Source: Craterostigma plantagineum (lineage: Eukaryota; Streptophyta; Magnoliopsida; Lamiales; Linderniaceae). Taken from it: a stretch of DNA of 64,000 nt. How positions within the stretch are numbered: position 1 is the stretch's first letter; every line of letters starts with the position of its first letter. The notes under the pieces were generated by a model. The model did no database searches and was not told the DNA's origin. It was given only the letters and a program-made list of their open reading frames with translations. The DNA lies in assembly GCA_027422505.1 (NCBI GenBank), contig JAPQWV010000017.1, positions 20,585,501-20,649,500 of the forward strand, given 5' to 3'. Positions 24,092 to 34,202 of this stretch are shown here, piece after piece. Both the position numbers and the translations under genes were made by a program.

Positions 24092-24824
24092 TAGGGTTGC
24101 AAAAGAATCGAATTTTTTTTGTTCGATTCGCGATTCAATTCGAAATTTTGAGATTCGAATTCGAAATTTTAAGATTCGAATTCGAATATTTAGAATACAA
24201 ATCCGAATAAGAATATTTTTTTTAGTCAAGAAATATCCGAATACTAATAGAAATTACAATATTCGATTCGAATATTAATCGAATGATTCGATTCGAATAA
24301 TTAATATCTATTTATAAATATATGTCAAAGATTTTTGGTATATTTTAAAAATAAATCAAAGAATAATATTTATAAATTTAGAAGTTTTGTGGATTTCTAA
24401 TGGTAAAGTGCAAAATTAACGTCCACCATAAATTACAAAACTAAATTTATGTGTAAATAATTTCCTTTGAATAAATGCATTCATGAAATAAAACAAACTT
24501 ATATTATGATTGATGGAGAACAAAATTAATAAGAAATTGTACAATTTCTAAGATTTTTTCACCCTCAAATGGGTTCCAATATATAATATTACAATTCCAT
24601 ATATATTTTAAATAATAATATTTATATGTTTATTAAATGTTAAGATAAATATTAGAATATATTCCATATTCGAGTATTCGAATATTCGATTCGAATATTT
24701 CCGAATACGAATAAGAATCGATTTTATGATTCGATTAAATATTCGAATATTCGTATTCGGATTCGATTGTCATCCGAATATGAATAGAATATTGTGGTAT
24801 TCGACTCGATTCGATGCAACCCTA
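24092..24824. mobile_element. hAT-like MITE inside LINE ORF1
   Basis: 733 bp with terminal inverted repeats TAGGGTTGCA...TGCAACCCTA and an exact 8-bp target duplication GTTTCCAG (24084-24091 and 24825-24832). The 8-bp duplication and the terminal sequence indicate the hAT superfamily. Many ATTCGAAT/CGATTCG motifs cluster in the ~200 bp near each end, as expected for subterminal transposase-binding repeats. There is no transposase. Confidence 0.93.
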
Positions 24825-24832
24825 GTTTCCAG

Positions 24833-25110
24833 TGTAGGCTCATTTACTTTCGTAGCAGTTTTAGGCGTATTTTTAGGCATCGCTTTCATGTTTGTAGGAT
24901 TAATCACCCCATTTCTGGCGTTGATGGACTCCGTTTTGTTGTCCTCTTCTTTTGGCCATGGCTGCGGCGGTATCCACCGGAGAACGGGGAGAAAAAACAA
25001 TGGAACAGTGTCTCTCGAAACTCGCCAATTTGTGTGTGTAAATCGCACTCTCAGTGTATGTAAATCGCACTCTCAGTGTGTGTCATCCGAAGTAAATTTC
25101 AACAATTGAA
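24833..25110 (-). pseudogene. LINE ORF1 N-terminal part
   Basis: The minus-strand frame (PKEEDNKTESINARNGVI, then KVNEPTLET) continues directly into ITKLIGQYVGSPTGGQG on the other side of the MITE, showing that the two flanks were one reading frame. Confidence 0.8.
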
Positions 25111-26247
25111 GAACATTGAGTTTTTTTTTTTTTCCATTTTCCAATTGGAAATTTTCATCTCTTTCGTTCACCAACAGATTAAACTAAAGTAGCATAGTCA
25201 CTATCATGTGCAACTGCAGGCCCACAACTTCGAATAACTAGTGCAACTTTGTCTCATATTTGGAAATACACCTATGATTGAGTCCGTTGTGTTACATCCC
25301 TCTATATAGACTTTTATTATGATTTTAGGCCAAATGGACCAAAGACGTGAATGTATATATTCTTGTCTTAGTTAATATATGTTAAATAAATAAAATCAAT
25401 ATGGTTAATGATGGATGCCTCATGGCTGTCAAGCTTGCTTGTATTGTATTGTAGTTCAAGAATTGATAGCACAGAGGTTCAAGATCTCAAGAAATCTTTT
25501 AATAACTTCATATTAAAAGAGGAACTGCCCTTTATTTTATTTCCCTTGTTTTCTTTCCCTTTTCTCAAGTTACCCATCCGCTATCTTCGTCCTCATTGGT
25601 CCAATATCACGGTTACTTGTCTCCTTTCTCTAGATTGAATCCTCTTTCCAGATTGGTGTTCCAAGTTGGTGTTCCATCAACCAAATTGCGACAAGTGTAC
25701 AGTTGGTCAAGTCAGTTTAACACTTGTCGGGGAATGACTGGTGGAACACAAAGGTGGAACACTGTTGTGGCACAGACGATCCGACACCCTCCTTACTCTC
25801 CCCATGTCGTAGTCACTATCACGCCATGCATGTCCCTTCTTATCTTCTTTCAATAATAATTCAGATAAGATAATATAATAATCGGAGCACCATCCCTATA
25901 ATCTTACCATATATAGATCTTCTAACATGATGGTCTACAAAGCAAACTACTTACAATAAATAAGACAAAAGTATTATGGGGCCGTCGGATTCATTGAAGT
26001 CCACGATTATATGTGTGTCAGCGCCCACTTGACATTATTGGACCATAGCTTTTATTTTTTCCAAAAAAAAAAAGTAACTTGGATGATATACTTACATTTT
26101 GTCATAAATCTCTTTTTTTTTTCTACTGGTTTTGCTCTTTTCTTTGGGCACTGAGCCATCTTCCTCTTCACTTCAACCATATTGAATAAGTGCCCATTTA
26201 TTATTTCTTTATTCTCCTACACGATTTTGACGTGCCTGAAAATACTT
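25111..26247. other. Intergenic DNA upstream of the CHY/RING locus
   Basis: AT-rich. 25115-25135 is mostly T. No gene is recognised. The last few hundred bases should contain the promoter of the CHY/RING locus. Confidence 0.5.
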
Positions 26248-26997
26248 ATGGATGACCTCTCCAATGATCGTCTCACTTTCGGGAAGATGGGATATGGGTA
26301 AGTTGTCTATATCAATATTAATATGCGTAAATTTCTGGGTTCTTTTTTTTTTTCTGCGTTTTGTAGCTTCAGAATGAATATGTCAGTTAGCTGTTCATTG
26401 TCGTGAGATGTTTTAAGCATCAAGACAACGATTTATGAGTAAAATTACAAGATAGACAACGGTTAAATTAACATATTTGCGATCAATTTTTTTTTTCCCG
26501 AGAAAAACCGATTTATGGTGGTTTTCTGGCGTGGAAAGAATTTTTATCGAATGAGGAACTCAAAATCCAAATTTACTCCGATATACAAAGCTAGTCATGA
26601 GCTGAATGAAAATAGATCTAATGTGATTTTGGTCTTTGATTTTCATTGTTTATAATTGTAAATAGGTTCAAGAATTACAGAAGAAGGTGCAAGATTCGAG
26701 CTCCTTGCTGTAACGAAGTCTTCGACTGCCGCCATTGTCACAACGAAAGCGCGGTACATTAATAATCAACGTTTTCTCTAACTGTAATAACTGAAAATCT
26801 TGCTTATACACACACTCACAGACACATAAGGATATATATTTATGCAGAGCACTCTTCCTAACACTTACGATCGCCATGAAATAGATCGGTATCAAGTGAA
26901 GCAAGTAATATGTTCTGTATGCGACACGGAGCAGCCTGTATGTAATAAACTTTACTTTGAGTATTATTCAATTTTCATCATCTTCTTCCGATACACA

Positions 26998-27568
26998 TGT
27001 TGGGGTCGAACGGTAATATTTAATTCCGGGCCAGCGGTAGTTGTATTTTGACCCCGCGATAATTTATCGGGATATTAATTAAAGTCGAAATGACACCGAA
27101 AGAACACCGAGATTTTTACGTGGTTCGGCCAATACCGTCTACATCCACGGAGAGACGGTAGTTTTACTATATTTGAGAATATTACACCGTACAAAATAAC
27201 GCTCGTGTTTAAACCAAACCCGAGACACCTTACCCACCCGGGTAATGTTTTTTGTACGCACTCTCAACTACCTAGTAAAAACTATACCCACTCTCACCCT
27301 TATCCACCCGGACAAGATTTTCCTTTTTTTTTTCTTTTTCCCTCTCATCTTCTCTCTCTCACACCTCTCTCTCTCTCTCTCTACTTGTTTTGGGGTGATT
27401 CAAATGACTTGCCATGCATCTCAATTTATAGCCAAATGAGATCTCAAAATACGTCATGCCATTCGTCACTTTTTCATCAATGTTGGGACCCCCTTTTGTT
27501 AGTTGAGCACGTGGCTTCATCAAAGCCTCTAGTGAGAGCTTGGACAAAATGGGCGCTGGAACCCATCA
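26998..27568 (-). repeat. 3' LTR (minus) of the intronic copia element
   Basis: 571 bp, highly similar to 29132-29734. It differs mainly in the length of the CT-rich stretch near 27340-27382. Confidence 0.92.
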
Positions 27569-29117
27569 ATTCTCCCCCTCCAGCGACATTCATCATCTTC
27601 TTCAACGAACGCTTATCCCGAAGAGTCTGAATTTGAGAGTAACCCGTTCGTAATTACCACGAACGTCCATTGGCCTTCCTTGTACCAGCTACACATATCT
27701 GAATCAAGAATTCTGATCCTATCCACTTGATTCATCCCTCGGCCAATCTTATGTGCAACTGTGAGCCGACTATACCCATCGACTCCCGAAGAGGAACTTC
27801 AATGCAACCCCTTCACCATCAGGATTTTCCTTCTCACCATCGTCTGCCTTTATACCACGCTCGAGCAATTTTCGTGAACCCATCGAAGTCTGAGTATTAT
27901 ATCTTACTCACATCCAGACGATACAAACCTTTGCACTCTTCTCCATTTGGCAGGACCATTTCCGCCATGTATGATTTTCCAGACTCCCCCTGCTATGAAA
28001 ACTTCATAGCCCTGGAATCTGACTGGCTCAAGAATATTAAATTCTACGCAACTTTGTGACAACGTCACACCACCCAAAATGCGTACCGCTCCGTCAACCA
28101 TTTTGATCTTCTCCGTGCCAACACATCGAACAACACAACGATATCCATCGGCCCATGGAGATCGAAAAAACCGTTCACATTTTCGGAATGCATCAAATAT
28201 TCTCTTGGAGAAATCCCGAATTTAACATCCTTCTTCCCGAGAACGAGCGCCATCATTAGAGACTGTGAGAACGTCTCTAAGGTAAACCGTGTGCTACCTC
28301 CGTTGTGGAATTTCCTAGCCGCTTGTCCTTCTTCTTTTAAGTCGGACAATTTCTCATGATGTGTCCCGGCTCACCACACATATATCATCACTTGCCCTTC
28401 CCGCCACTTGGATTTGGACCTGCTGATGTCGCCAAATCCCCTGGCGCGTTACCTTCCTCTATGACTCTCTCCGTGTATAGCTAACACCCGACTATCACCA
28501 TAATTTGGCCGCCTCCTCTCCAAAAGAGTTGACTCCACCATCCACTGCCTTACTGGCTCGTACCAGATGGTTCTGACCAAATTATCATCCGAATCAGGAA
28601 GCAAGGTAAGAAGTAATAGGGCCTTACTTCTTCATCTCCGACATATCATGATCCCAAATCTTGCGTCATTTACTCCGACTTTTCTCGTCTCTCATCAAAG
28701 CTTATCACCCAGCCTTGACAAACACATCCTTCACTCTTCTCTGCCGCAGAGTGAAACCTCCCGCACCAGCACACTATCGCAATTTGCTGTCATCCGTCGT
28801 TATTATCCTTGCAGAGATTCAACAGCCCAGCAAAAATAGTACTGATCAGATATTTTCCAAGAAAGGCTAACGACATGCCTCACAGCACTATTGCCATAAC
28901 TCGCCAAAACTCTACCGCCGCACAAGCTCCGCCCGACACCGAGCATCCCATCAACGTCCATCTTGTACCATCATTTTCAGCACAAGGCATCACCTCGTTG
29001 AACCTCGCTTTGACATTGGCTCCCCCTGATCAATGTTCCCTTCTGATATCTTTTCTGATGTGGAAGATCAGACACAGCTCCAACCACAGAGCATACTCAG
29101 AATACCAGCATGGTTTG
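27569..29117 (-). pseudogene. Decayed copia gag-protease remnant
   Basis: The minus strand encodes a zinc knuckle near 28410-28370 (YMCGEPGHIMRNCP) and, in shifting frames down to about 27990, pieces resembling the copia protease/pre-integrase stretch (IKMVDGAVRILGGV). Stops and frame changes are frequent. Integrase, reverse transcriptase and RNase H are absent, so mobility would need enzymes from another element. Confidence 0.7.
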
Positions 29118-29129
29118 GCTCTGATACCA
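29118..29129 (-). promoter_or_regulatory. Primer-binding site (initiator tRNA-Met type), minus strand
   Basis: GCTCTGATACCA on plus is TGGTATCAGAGC on minus, two bases inside the LTR at 29132. It fixes the orientation of the element. Confidence 0.9.
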
Positions 29130-29131
29130 CT

Positions 29132-29734
29132 TGTTGGGGTTTTGAACGGTAATATTTAATTCCGGGCCAGCGGTAGTTGTATTTGGACACCGCGATAATT
29201 TATCGGGATATTAATTAAAGTCGAAATGACACCGAAAGAACACCGAGATTTTTACGTGGTTCGACCAATACCGCCTACATCCACGGAGAGACAGTAGTTT
29301 TACTATATTTAAGAATATTACACCGTACAAAATAACGCTCGTGTTTAAACCCAAACCCGAGACCCCTTACCCACCCGAATAATGTTTTTTGTACGCACTC
29401 TCAACTACCTAGTAAAAACTATACTCACTCTCACCTTATCCATCCGGACAAGATTTTCCTTTTTTTTTTTCTTTTTCCCTCTCTCACACCACTCTCGCAC
29501 ACCACTCTCTCTCTCTCGTTACTTCCCACACCACTCTCTCTCTCTCGTTACTTGTTTTGGGGTGATTCAAATGACTTGCCATGCATCTCAATTTATAGCC
29601 AAATGAGATCTCAAAATACGTCATGCCATTCGTCACTTTTTCATCAATGTTGGGACCCCCTTTTGTTAGTTGAGCACGTGGCTTCATCAAAGCCTCTAGT
29701 GAGAGCTTGGACAAAATGGGCGCTGGACCCATCA
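29132..29734 (-). repeat. 5' LTR (minus) of the intronic copia element
   Basis: 603 bp, the partner of 26998-27568. It carries an expanded CTCTCT/ACACCACT stretch around 29478-29545. Confidence 0.92.
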
Positions 29735-30183
29735 ACACACACATATATTTATTATTGCAGGTGGGGCGTGTTTGTACTAACTGCGGCGTTAACATGGGTG
29801 AATATTTCTGCGGCATATGCAAATTTTATGATGACGATGTTAGTCAGCATGATTCGAAATTATTACAGCGTAACACAAACTTTCTTTTAATAGATCTCAT
29901 TTGTGAGTTTTATTCGTTTTCAACGCAGGTGGGAAAGGGTTTGTTTCATTGCGACAAATGTGGTCTATGGAGGTTAGTTGCTATGCTTAATTATATAAGC
30001 AAAAGAACAAATAAAATTTGGACCCATCACAGAATATATGTACTAATGGCGGATTTGGTCATTATGAACTTCATATTTCAGAACAAAAATGGGTTTCCGA
30101 TCATTTTTTTGACAAATTAAGTCGGACGAAATGAATCATAATGTTTCTTGACTTATCTTCCTATATATATAATATATATATAG

Positions 30184-30565
30184 AGATTTGCTATGGTGTC
30201 CACCTACCGTGAACAACCACCGTGAGTACCATAAGCAAATCTCTTATTTTTTTGCGATTTTCGATTCTCAACGGCGACAACACCTCCGTAGACATTCTCA
30301 TATCCATTGCTAACCTAAATCACCCTCTCCAACACGTTAATTTTTAAGAAAATTCATTATTTATTCTTCACATGTGAACGGCGTACAGATGTGATGATTT
30401 TCTTAAAAATTAACGTGTTGGAGAGGGTGATTTAGGTTAGCAATGGATATGAGAGGGTACGGAGGTGTTGGCGCCGTTGAGAATCGAAAAAACGCAAAAA
30501 AATGAGAGATTTGCTTATGGTGCTCACGGTGGTTGCTCACGGTAGGTGGGTACCATAGCAAATCT
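30184..30565. mobile_element. Foldback MITE in intron 5 of the CHY/RING locus
   Basis: 382 bp with arms complementary over most of their length: AGATTTGCTATGG at the left mirrors CCATAGCAAATCT at the right, and AACCTAAATCACCCTCTCC mirrors GGAGAGGGTGATTTAGGTT. The spacer is only ~50 bp. The outer ~60 bp also contains its own inverted repeat (AGATTTGCT... ...AGCAAATCT). TA-repeat flanks suit insertion into an AT microsatellite. Transcribed with the intron, it would form a long hairpin. Confidence 0.9.
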
Positions 30566-31809
30566 ATATATATATATATATATCAATTATCAAATACAGT
30601 GATACAAATTTCGAAAAATTTGGCAACACAAATTATAAAATGAAATGGTATGCCAAGTCTCTAATTAGAGATTATAAATGTCATTAACAGAACTGGAGGT
30701 CGTGAGAACTTCTTTCACTGCAAAAAGTGTGGTATGTATCAATGCAGTTTCCAAGTGCGATTTCTAATTTTTATTTCTATCTAAATTTTTTACCGAGCAT
30801 TTTTCTTCATCGACTTTACTCATTGCTCGCTCAGGCACTCGTTATTCGATTAATCTGCTAAACAACCATTCGTGCGTCGGAAACTCGATGAGGCATAACT
30901 GCCCTATATGCTAGGAGGTATCCCTTATTACGTTCATGTTTACGTATAATTAACACGTCTCGATAAAATGAAATTTTATTTTTCGCAGTATATGTTCGAT
31001 TCCATGAAAGACACGACGGTCATGAAATGCGGGCACACCATGCACACAGAGTGTTACCAGAAATGATCAAGCACGAGAAGTAATATGAACAACTATAAGC
31101 TTCTTTATGCCTATAATATATCAAAATTTCAGGCTTACATGTTTCGTTTTTGTCGTCTTTTTCTTGGGGTTTAATTTAAGGTACTGCTGCCCATATGTTC
31201 TAAGTCGATCATGGACATGTCTCAATCTTGGAAACAGATCGACGGAGAGGTACGTACGCATATGCTTATCATCGTAATAATAAATAAGTGTTAGAAGACG
31301 GAAAAAAAAAAACGAACTAATAGGAAAAATGTGCGGTACAGATTGAGGCTACTGCAATGCCCGCCGAGTACAGGTGTAAGAAGGTGCGTCGAATTTGTTA
31401 GTTTTGCATGTTCATATTCAATCGAAAGTTTCCACCATCAATTGGATTGATTTAGGTGTGGATATTGTGCAACGATACGACGGAGAGTTTATTTCCACGT
31501 CATAGGCCAGAAATGCAAGACATTGCAATTCGTACAATACTCGAACCATCGCGCCGCCCGTCCTTCCTCGATAGAAAGACGTCGTTATTTCGCGATTATT
31601 ACTCACGCGCAGGTCGAATATGACTTGCATTTTTTATTAAGTTTGATGCTACGACATTTCATTGCGGAAAAAAAAATCACTATGTATTCTTTCCTCTGAG
31701 CAACATGGAGGAAATTGACTCTTCGATTTGGGGATTTTACACCAATAAAACTCCCTAATAGTAATGTTTCTATCTCAATCTCCATTGCCAAAATCAAAAC
31801 ATTTGGTTC

Positions 31810-34202
31810 TCAGCACTTGGGTAATGGGCCGGACCACATTTGACCCGCGGGTTCTTTCGAACGGGCGAAAACCATGGAGCGGCTAAACGGATCATCGTCG
31901 TCAAGCGGCTGGAACATTGGATTGAAGTGATTCGAAGATCCTAATGGGTAACCAATCAGTCCGCCGTCTTCGTGGGCGGAGGAAACTTTTCGCTTTTGCA
32001 CTTTGCGTTCGCACGAGTGATCCTTCTCAGGCTCTGCATACCGAACAAATCTTTTTATTTACATCCTAAAACAATGAAAAATAGGAACAGATGATTTAAA
32101 AAAAACATACATTAATATCGGCTTGTTGTAACGGATCATGGATTCTTCGAACCCTACGATCCCCCGTGGCCTTGCCCTTCGTACGGCTTGGGCTTTGTTA
32201 TCTATCATCACCCTAAAGAAAAATTGTACGAATTACAATCGGGCAGCCAGGAAAAAAATCACAAATTTCCGGCTACCTTCTAGAAGAATCTTCGTCCCGA
32301 CAAAGGGTGTCCATTTCCTTACAAGGCGGATACTTCGGCAGGCTCGAAGGGACGCACGCATAGGCTTCGTCCTAAAGAACTGACAAACAAACAAACAAAC
32401 AAAAAAAAAATCGATTCACTAAAAAAAACGAGAGCGAACCATTACGATAAAAGCATGTGATTTTGAATTTTTTTACTCGACTGGCCAATGCATCCGAAGC
32501 GGTCAGCCGCTCGCTCGGGTCGATGGCGAGAAGTGTTTCGACAAGAGGCAGAGAAGCTTCCGGAAGGTCCTTGAACCTCTCCGATACGCATCTTTTATAA
32601 GATTGTTGGGGCCGAAAAAGTGTGGCGTGGGGAAGGTTCCACTTGTTCCAATACACGTCATCAGGCGAACCGCAGAGCTTGAAGATCTTGTGGAGCTGCT
32701 CTACCTCGGTTCGACCCGTCATGATTGGCCTTCGCTCGAACAGCTCGGCCAATATGCAGCCGACGCTCCAAAGGTCTATGCCAACGCCGTAATCCGTGGA
32801 CCCGAGGAGAAGCTCGGGGGCTCTGTACCATAGGGTGACGACCCGACTAGTCATGGGTCGGTTCGGGTCGAAGAAGGAGGCGAGGCCAAAATCCGCTATC
32901 TTGAGGACACCTTTGTCGTTGATTAGGAGGTTCGATCCCTTGATGTCGCGGTGGAGCACGCGCCTCTCGTGGCAGTGTTCGAGCCCAGACAAGAGCTGAT
33001 GGACGTAGCACTTTACCTGCATTTATTTATACGAGAGTTAAATTTTTTCTTTCAGTGCTGTAATATAGGGAGGGTGGCACTATACGAACAGGAAATATAT
33101 GGATAATAACTTTCAAAATTACACAAATTCATGACATTATATGCCGGAACCCCAAATTTTGTCTCGAATTTGCTTACCCTTGAAATATAATGTCGTCCAC
33201 TTAATTCGTTAGTACCCTAAATTATACGCGGCAACCCTAAAATTTAAGCAAAAATTCAGGGTTTCGGCGTGTAATGTTCCTAAAATTGCTTGATTTTTAA
33301 GTTATTGTATGGTTAGTGGCACATCACAAATATGATGTCCTTATAATCTCAACCACCTAAATTACGGTATCGATACCATAAGAGAAGGGCATGGCATCAA
33401 ACAGATCATGATGCACGTAAGATATATAAATGCATCAACTCAACAATTCACGACCTGTGATTCTGTGAATTCGATTCCCGGGCTTGAAACGAGGCCGGCC
33501 AAGTCATGATCCATGTAGTCGAACACGAGGTATAAGCTGCATGTCAACCTAGACATTGCAATCCCTTGCAACTTAACTACGTTGGGATGGTCCAAGTGCC
33601 TCAAGATGAGAATCTCTCGGGCCATGAACTTCACGCTCTCGGCCTCCATGTTGTCGAATCTAACCTTCTTCAGCGCCACGATCTCCCCCGTCAGCGTATC
33701 CCTTGCTTTGTACACGTTGCTGTAAGTCCCCATTCCTATCTATCACAAGGAAAAAACAACCACATTCAATCGACAATTTGGTCGACGAAACTAAAGTGTT
33801 TTTTTTTTTTTAAGGAAGGAAGAGAAAAAGGGCAGGGCTCACCTTGTCGAGCTTCTCAAAGGTATCAGCACGGCGAGGCGTCAGCCCATGGATGGCTTCT
33901 CCGGCGACTTCCACGAGCCAATAAGGCCAACCGGCGGCTACTTGCTCGCCGTGGATGCTATTACGTGGATTGCCTGACCTGGGATTTAGCTTAAACCTTC
34001 GCTTTTGGGGGAATTTTTGCGGGGCAGATACTTGGATTGTTCCATGGGCTTCGGCGACTTCTTCTTTGGCCACTGAATGAACGACTACTACCCTCTCTCT
34101 CCTCTTTGATCCCAAGTGAAGATCTCTCTCTCTTACCCCTATGGTGTTGTTGCTAGAAGCTTCGGAGAGTGACGCGACTTCTTTGCCAAAAACGCAACCC
34201 AT
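31810..34202 (-). pseudogene. CDK-like Ser/Thr protein kinase gene (At1g54610 type), probably disrupted
   Basis: Coding blocks on minus: 34202-33843, 33739-33455, 33016-32477, 32379-32277, ~32212-32111, 32033-31810. The protein begins MGCVFGKE, a myristoylation (Gly2) plus palmitoylation (Cys3) signature, followed by a basic linker. The kinase domain starts at the exon 2 boundary: glycine loop GMGTYSNV (~122-129), ATP-binding Lys ~144 (VALKK), catalytic HRDIKGSNLL (Asp ~239), DFG at ~257, RAPELLLG, DLWSVGCILAEL. The C-terminus GLIGYPLGSSNHFNPMFQPL and MVFARSKEPAGQMWSGPL fits this plant CDK-like subfamily. The first three exons are open. Exon 4 needs a one-base correction between FFRTKP and YACVPSSLPKYPP, and I could not join exons 5 and 6 without a stop. 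The kinase core is intact, so a C-terminally altered kinase is the alternative. Confidence 0.85.
33133..33279. mobile_element. Small MITE in intron 2 of the kinase gene
   Basis: ACATTATATGCCGGAACCCC at the left mirrors GGGTTTCGGCGTGTAATGT at the right, spanning ~147 bp, with no ORF. The target duplication is unclear. Confidence 0.6.

Larger units (their letters stand above)
14636..25110 (-). mobile_element. LINE (L1/RTE-like non-LTR retrotransposon) with three nested insertions
   Basis: Minus-strand order: ORF1 with DUF4283-type domain and zinc knuckle (25010-22902), then ORF2 with endonuclease (22195-21618), reverse transcriptase (21569-19846) and C-terminal zinc-binding RT domain (15631-14797). 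A T-rich run near 14617-14636, A-rich on the minus strand, marks the probable 3' tail. The LINE reads continuously when the elements at 15632-19840, 22200-22897 and 24092-24824 are set aside, so it is older than all three. Frameshifts and stops show it is dead. The 5' edge near 25110 is approximate. Confidence 0.88.
26998..29734 (-). mobile_element. Short non-autonomous copia element in intron 3 of the CHY/RING locus
   Basis: LTRs 26998-27568 and 29132-29734 (TGTTGGGG...CCCATCA) are flanked by the target duplication ACACA (26993-26997, 29735-29739). The primer-binding site reads on the minus strand at 29118-29129 (GCTCTGATACCA on plus) and the polypurine tract GGAGGGGGAGAAT abuts 27568, so the element points leftward. 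The internal region is only ~1.56 kb. Confidence 0.93.
26248..31616 (+). pseudogene. CHY zinc-finger/RING E3 ligase-like gene, disrupted
   Basis: Exons with good splice sites: 26248-26297, 26666-26753, 26848-26937, 29761-29838, 29929-29972, 30691-30731, 30835-30917, then 30989-31079, 31181-31249, 31342-31383, 31456-~31616. The product starts MDDLSNDRLTFGKMGYG, then the CHY finger ([49 protein letters not shown]) and CTCHY finger (FHCDKCGLWR, FFHCKKCG), as in plant RZPF34/CHYR1 and MIEL1 ubiquitin ligases. A TAG at 30912-30914 sits at the first Cys pair of the RING (NCPIC then stop). Further one-base shifts lie in exons 8 (near 31062), 9 (near 31191) and 11. At most a ~156-aa CHY-CTCHY protein without RING could be made. 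Intron 3 holds a copia derivative and intron 5 a foldback element. Isolated sequencing errors are possible, but several breaks argue for a pseudogene. Confidence 0.88.

Noticed and set aside
25408..25856. Open frames upstream of the CHY/RING locus
   Set aside because: No domain, no conserved-looking composition and no splice or start context to support a gene.
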